Origin: Plasmopara viticola
Lineage: Eukaryota > Oomycota > Peronosporomycetes > Peronosporales > Peronosporaceae
Assembly (NCBI GenBank): GCA_001695595.3
Contig: MBPM02000074.1
Location: 310,001 to 374,000, forward strand
DNA: 64,000 nt
Direction: 5' to 3'
Part shown: one piece after another, positions 59,934-64,000 of the stretch
Position numbering within the stretch: position 1 is the first letter of the stretch
Layout of the letters: every line of letters begins with the position of its first letter
Translations under genes and position numbers: made by a program
The notes under the pieces: model-generated
What the model saw: the letters and a program-made list of their open reading frames with translations, nothing else
Databases searched by the model: none
What the model was told of the DNA's origin: nothing

Positions 59934-60197
59934 ATTCGGTGATATTGTATTGTATTGTATTACGTTATCGCGTTGCCAAGTTCTAGTCTCAGTCTGGCTA
60001 GTCCACGGCATAGAGTAGTGTCCGCATACGTCGGGTCTCGTTCGGCGGGCAGTGCATCCACCACCGAGGTCGTGAGGGTCTTCCATTATTTTGCTTAGCT
60101 ATGACTTGGTAAGAGCCCCGAAGCGCGCGAGCATATAGCCCCCGCGCTTGGAAGGAGGGCGTCACCCCAACCTTTTCCAAGCGCGATTCGGTGATAT
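59934..60197 (-). mobile_element. SINE-like element, copy 3, with perfect target-site duplication
   Basis: Body about 59946-60185 on the minus strand. The flanks attcggtgatat at 59934-59945 and 60186-60197 are identical over 12 bases. The 5' GGAAAAGGTTGGGG block is near 60178 and the TACAA-type tail is near 59945-59960. Compared with copy 2 it lacks about 100 bases in the middle (junction near 60116, where the GCGCGCTTCGG block runs straight into GGCTCTTACCAAG) and a few bases near 59985. Confidence 0.87.
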
Positions 60198-60683
60198 GGC
60201 CACTAATAAACTACAAGAATTCGCAGGTCAGCTAAATGTGCATATCAAAAGCTCGAGAGCTCGCCCTAAATTAATTTATAGGTTTAATTGTCCAAAGATG
60301 AATTTGTTACTAACAAAGAATATCGCGAAATCTCTTAAACGCTTTGAATCGTGTTTATAAGAATGAGAGTGTATGTTGCGCAAAGCGATCATAGACGGCA
60401 CTTAGAATGACAAAGTCGGAGGAATTGTTTTCAACTATTATGACGGATGCGTTAAAATACGTGTATTTTGAATCAGTGTGCTTCTTTTTATGACAATCTT
60501 GATACTTGCACTGATAAGATCAATTTCTTTACGATGTCAGATGCTGAGTGTTTTTCGATGTTCGGGTACTAATCGGTATGATGGTATTCAAACGGGTTCA
60601 TGTTTTTCGAGATCTTGAACAGAGCCATGTCAAAAACCCAGCGTTGAGTTGCACCGTCTGATAAGCTGAAATGCGAATGAAGA
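60198..60683. other. Intergenic, nothing recognised
   Basis: A 70-codon plus frame at 60148-60360 starts inside the SINE-like copy and is not supported as a gene. Confidence 0.45.
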
Positions 60684-61159
60684 GAACGTCCCAAGCTGTT
60701 TTGCGCTGTGGTCGGGGAGAGAGGGGATGCGTTTCCCGTGACTATCTATGCGAGCAAAGTTGTGGAAATTTGACGAAGGCGATCAAGAAGGAGAAGGCGA
60801 GACAAATCACTATAAAGCTTGGGAATTGCAGCTCTATTTCGCCCGGCAGTGCGACAGCACGTGGCTCAAATCAAGCACAGATGATGTGAAGCAGCTTAAA
60901 AAGGGGAAAAGACTGCTCTGATCGGAGAGCTGGCACACGAAATCCAAACAAATCCACGTGCTGGTGGTGGTTCCGTAGCATGACGACCTTCGTTCTCGTG
61001 CCATGACTCTTTTAAAGCGCTTGGCTTCAATGCTGAGTTCGCAGCAGTGTGTCTGCTCCGCGCTGAAAACTTTGTTGCCATTGCGGATTGCAAGATCAAT
61101 AAAAGGGCTGCCTCGGATACGTGGTTCGAAGAGCGTCCATGTCGTCGCGAATAGCCGAT
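60684..61159 (+). pseudogene. Crinkler (CRN)-like effector pseudogene, copy 1
   Basis: The plus strand keeps the CRN head in order. From 60693 it reads KLFCAVVGERGDAFPVTI, like the CRN N-terminal domain; then, after a stop and a frame change, a Lys-rich stretch; then ELQLYFAR, a worn LxLFLAK translocation motif (about 60823-60846). DSTWLKSSTDDVKQLKKGK follows (DWL-type domain), and IHVLVVVP at 60952-60975, the motif that closes CRN heads, with a TAG right after. Further frames to about 61159 (CLLRAENFVAIADCKINKRA) are probably C-terminal sequence. There is no in-frame start codon and there are several breaks, so it is dead. CRN proteins of oomycetes are delivered into plant cells and act mostly in the nucleus. 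Confidence 0.75.
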
Positions 61160-61788
61160 TTAAAAATGATCAAACGCGTTTTCAAGGCTAAAAAGCAGCA
61201 ACTCATTTCTCATGTCGTCAATGTAATCATCACAAGCGACAGATATTTTGGCGCGACGAAACAAATCGACGCAATCACGAGCGACATCGGAAAGCAACAT
61301 TGAGCAGCATGCATCAACCCACGATTTCGTTCGGCTGTAGCATCCACAAAAGTTGCAAATTGTCTTTGGAATCTCTGTTTCGGTCAGTGAGAGTCCTGGG
61401 GCAAGTGTGACGGCTTGAGGCACACGCGCTTCAAAAAAGAGTCATAGCAGAGGACGAAGGTCGTCAAGCGACAAAACCACCACAACACGTGGGTTTGCTT
61501 GAATTTCGGTTCTGGCATCGCCTCGATAACCTCCCAAGGCCAAACTTCCCATTTGTTCTTTGTCTGTGTCAGTTCTATGATAAGAGCAGTCTTTCCCCTT
61601 TCTCGAGCTTCTCCACATCACCTGAGCTTGATTCGAGCCACGTGTTGTCGCAAGGTCGGCGAAGAAGGCTGCAGTTCCCGAGCTTCACATGTGATGTACT
61701 TTGCCTTCTCCTTCTTGTCCACCTTTTTTAAAACTCCCACAGATCCCTCACATCGGTAGTCACTGGAAACGCGCTCCCAGCCACAGCT
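61160..61788 (-). pseudogene. Crinkler (CRN)-like effector pseudogene, copy 2, facing copy 1
   Basis: The reverse strand from about 61788 to 61428 aligns to copy 1 from its AFPV block through the region of the VVVP motif, with many substitutions and small indels. The N-terminal phrase GAFPVTTD is near 61770. Beyond the shared head, a minus frame at 61423-61160 (PKTICNFCGCYSRTKSWVDA, DLFRRAKISVACDDYIDDMR) would be its C-terminal part, unlike that of copy 1. Stops and frameshifts make it inactive. The two copies are tail to tail and meet near 61160. Confidence 0.62.
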
Positions 61789-63208
61789 TGAGTAAGTTTT
61801 TAATTGGTTAGGGACGATGTTTTTTTTCGTATTTCATCAATCGGTTCAGCGCTGGGTTTTCGGGGTGACAAAACAAATGTCGACCCGGACCGCATCTAAA
61901 AGAGAGTACTTCTCTATCATTTGCTTTGTTACATAAAGTATCAAGGTAGGGCTCAAGTGCCTATAAGGGATTTTGAAGCAGGTAGAAGCGATTCCAGTCG
62001 CTTGAGCAATCGTGGTAAAATGAGGCAAAGGACTCAAGCGACAATGGCGACTTGAATGCTTCGAGATGGCAGACAGTGACGACATGTAAACAAGGAAATG
62101 GTGAAGGACTGAAATGAGAATACAGCACGTGAAATAAACCCACGATTCGACTGCGATTGTGGTTATACATACGTTCGTAAGCACAGGTCAAGACACTGAG
62201 AGTAAGCAACATCGACTTGAAAGTAAAAGAGCAAGAATGAATGTCCATCATTGAAAGAAAACTTGAAAAATTCTCATTTTTTAGACATTGATCAGGTTAT
62301 TTTTCAATTGTAACACATATGCATCAACATCCTCAACAATGTGACGTATGAAAGATGTAACCACGAACGCGATTAGTTAGATATGCGTTGTTTATAGGAT
62401 CATATATGCCGAGCAAGGCTCGTGCACCTACTTACTCGTTTTTAATGTGCTGCGCATGCTGCATTGATATTGATAAGTGAGAGATTGCTGCAGTTGTTGG
62501 GTATCTAAGTATCAATTTTGTTTCACGGATTCAGCGGTGAAGATGATGCATGCGATGATAGTGACGGTGCTGCAGACGATGGTCGTGGTATTGATGCAGG
62601 CGAGGCAAGTGCTGATGTTGGTACGATTGTTTTGTGTGCTATCATATATGTGAAGGGTTCACCGACAGAGGAAGGGATGGTACCGACTCCTGCTCAGATT
62701 TATGCTGCTTTTACTGCTGCCTTCAAACCAGCCTGCGCTTTTGACCTAACAGATGAAGATGCATCAACGATCGCGTGTGGTGTGATGAATGCGATTATTT
62801 ACCGGAATCATGGATGTGAGAAAGCAGTCAAGAGTGTATTGGAGACTTTTGCGCTGATTAATTTGAGTTGACGGACGAAATGATAGGTGCAGTCGAAGAT
62901 TCAAGTGTAAAACTCCCTTTTCGGACGTTGATTATCGATAATGTGACTCAATTAATGGACTTGACCACGAACAGAAGCAGCGTCTGGGATCATTGGAATG
63001 AGCATCAACCGAGACAAGCAATCCTTGAATATTATCCATGAAGTTGACATGCTTATCCATGGGTATGCCATCTCTAGATATGGTGGTGTCATCCCCATCA
63101 TGTAAAGCAGAGGTTAAATATTTAGTCTGGGAAGTCAATCATTTGACACCGAATGATAATCTCCCACGCATCACCATCTACAAGACGTCAGATGAAATTT
63201 ATCAAATT
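61789..63208. other. Spacer between CRN fragments
   Basis: Minus frames at 61846-62184 and 61961-62251 are unassigned. A plus frame, described separately, occupies 62518-62871. After it a short plus frame (about 62877-63041, MIGAVEDSSVKLPFRTLIID, ending at a stop) is also unassigned. Confidence 0.4.
62518..62871 (+). CDS. Hypothetical acidic open frame
   Basis: 118 codons, but it begins with TTG; the first in-frame ATG is well inside (before VPTPAQIYAAF). The first 40 residues are Asp/Gly/Ala-rich and the rest looks like a small helical domain (DLTDEDASTIACGVMNAIIY). Composition suggests real coding descent. It may be a fragment of a larger gene or an exon. Family unknown. Confidence 0.33.
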   Translation: MFHGFSGEDDACDDSDGAADDGRGIDAGEASADVGTIVLCAIIYVKGSPTEEGMVPTPAQIYAAFTAAFKPACAFDLTDEDASTIACGVMNAIIYRNHGCEKAVKSVLETFALINLS

Positions 63209-64000
63209 TTACGCGCTGGCAGTGGATGGGGTAGAAGCAAAACACGTCAACCGGGCGTCCCACCAATCTGCCCAGTTCAAGCACTCAACAATGTGCGTGG
63301 ATGGAAAGTCATCTTTGCTCAAGAGACTCAAGCTCTCGTATGATGTCGCGAAAACGACATCATTGAAGAAACGAATCAGCTTACGCGAGAGAAGGTTTCG
63401 GCAATTGAACCAGAGCGAACGAATCAGCATTTGGAAATTGACAATATAGAAGCGGGTGCCGACACAGTTTGGAATTAGTGGCGATAGTGATGTAAAGTCA
63501 ACACTCAGTAGTGAGTATTTCTCAGATAGTGTATAATTTTCAGGCACACCCCTTTCAAAGCTTTCAACAAACACATCTAACGCAACAACATACTGCTTCA
63601 CACTCGCTAATGTCCCTGATCTCTGGCGAACTTCATTGGTCATGGTTCGAATCGTTTGCTTTCGATAGTGGGGCGCTAAGTTGCTTGGAACCACGAAACT
63701 AAAGTAGAGCTGATACGTGGGGATGCCAATGCCGTTCAGCCAGAGCAAAAAGCTACGCACTGGTGCAGCTTTAATTCCGTGATCCAGATTGAGGGTCATC
63801 TGCAAGACATAACATCAAGTGTTCTTGCCATCCGAGATGAAAGCATCCAAGGCACAGAATGTACTTGACTTTGGCTGGTAGTATGTCAAGCGTTGAGGAA
63901 AAGAACGAATCTCATCAAGAGTGGAGAACCGTACCAGTGGCATGTTCTTTGGAACGATCAACCTAACGCGTTTCTTCGAGCACAACGAACGGAGCTGTTG
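63209..64000 (-). pseudogene. Crinkler (CRN)-type effector, C-terminal part, with an in-frame stop; runs off right edge
   Basis: On the minus strand one frame runs from base 64000 to a stop at 63209, broken by a single TGA at 63817-63815. Upstream of the TGA it reads MPLVRFSTLDEIRSFPQRLT and then a YYQPKSSTFCALDAF phrase; downstream come LQMTLNLDHGIKAAPVRSFL, YFSFVVPSNLA and VVALDVFVE. This order is the C-terminal layout of many oomycete CRN effectors. The last 70 residues (WADWWDARLTCF) are less familiar. The frame is otherwise intact on both sides, so the stop may be recent, a sequencing error, or one allele. The N-terminal head would lie beyond the window. No cure for the stop is proposed here. 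Confidence 0.68.

Noticed and set aside
1..64000. RxLR effectors, CRISPR arrays, tRNA and rRNA genes
   Set aside because: None was seen: no signal peptide followed by RxLR, no regularly spaced repeats, and no tRNA-like T-arm and anticodon pattern found by eye.
1..64000. Bacterial origin (operons, Shine-Dalgarno sites)
   Set aside because: The nucleoporin, PERK-like kinase, PP2A subunit, cap methyltransferase and introns show nuclear eukaryotic DNA.

Overview
The window looks like nuclear DNA of a plant-pathogenic oomycete, most likely a downy mildew or Phytophthora relative (Peronosporales). The evidence is long, mostly intronless eukaryotic genes, introns under 100 bases with GT..AG borders, fragments of Crinkler-type (CRN) effector genes, and gene islands set in repeat-rich, A+T-leaning deserts full of dead Ty3/gypsy and LINE pieces. 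The species call is an inference; the eukaryotic and repeat-rich nature is seen directly.

Layout. 1-3085 (-): N-terminal 1,028 codons of a PERK-like membrane eIF2-alpha kinase that runs off the left edge. 3.1-9.6 kb: desert with a decayed gypsy protease region near 8.7-9.2 kb. 9.6-17.5 kb (-): intact Nup98-Nup96 precursor, followed on the genomic map (so upstream in transcription) by a TGS1-like RNA cap methyltransferase, only about 125 bases apart. 17.9-29.8 kb: desert with two SINE-like copies, a gag remnant and its flanking decayed frames, and a gypsy integrase remnant. 29.87-37.1 kb: a second island with a mitochondrial-type HAD phosphatase (+), a kinase-zinc finger-PP2C fusion (-), and a PH domain-PP2A B56 fusion (-) that needs two small introns to be seen as one gene. 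37.7-38.7 kb (+): a divergent bZIP-like coiled-coil protein. 38.7-60.6 kb: the largest desert, with a LINE reverse transcriptase remnant, a gypsy gag, hairpins, a tandem duplication and the third SINE copy. 60.6-64 kb: a graveyard of CRN effector genes: two decayed N-terminal modules pointing at each other and a third C-terminal part interrupted by a stop codon at the right edge.

Functionally the intact genes are housekeeping and signalling: ER stress control of translation, nuclear transport, RNA cap modification, and a neighbouring pair of phosphorylation regulators (one protein carrying both a kinase and a PP2C phosphatase, the next a membrane-lipid-targeted PP2A regulatory subunit). The most unusual points are three domain arrangements (PH+B56; kinase+C2H2+PP2C; a ubiquitin-like domain inside Nup98) and a SINE-like family whose three copies all have 12-14 base target-site duplications but different internal deletions.
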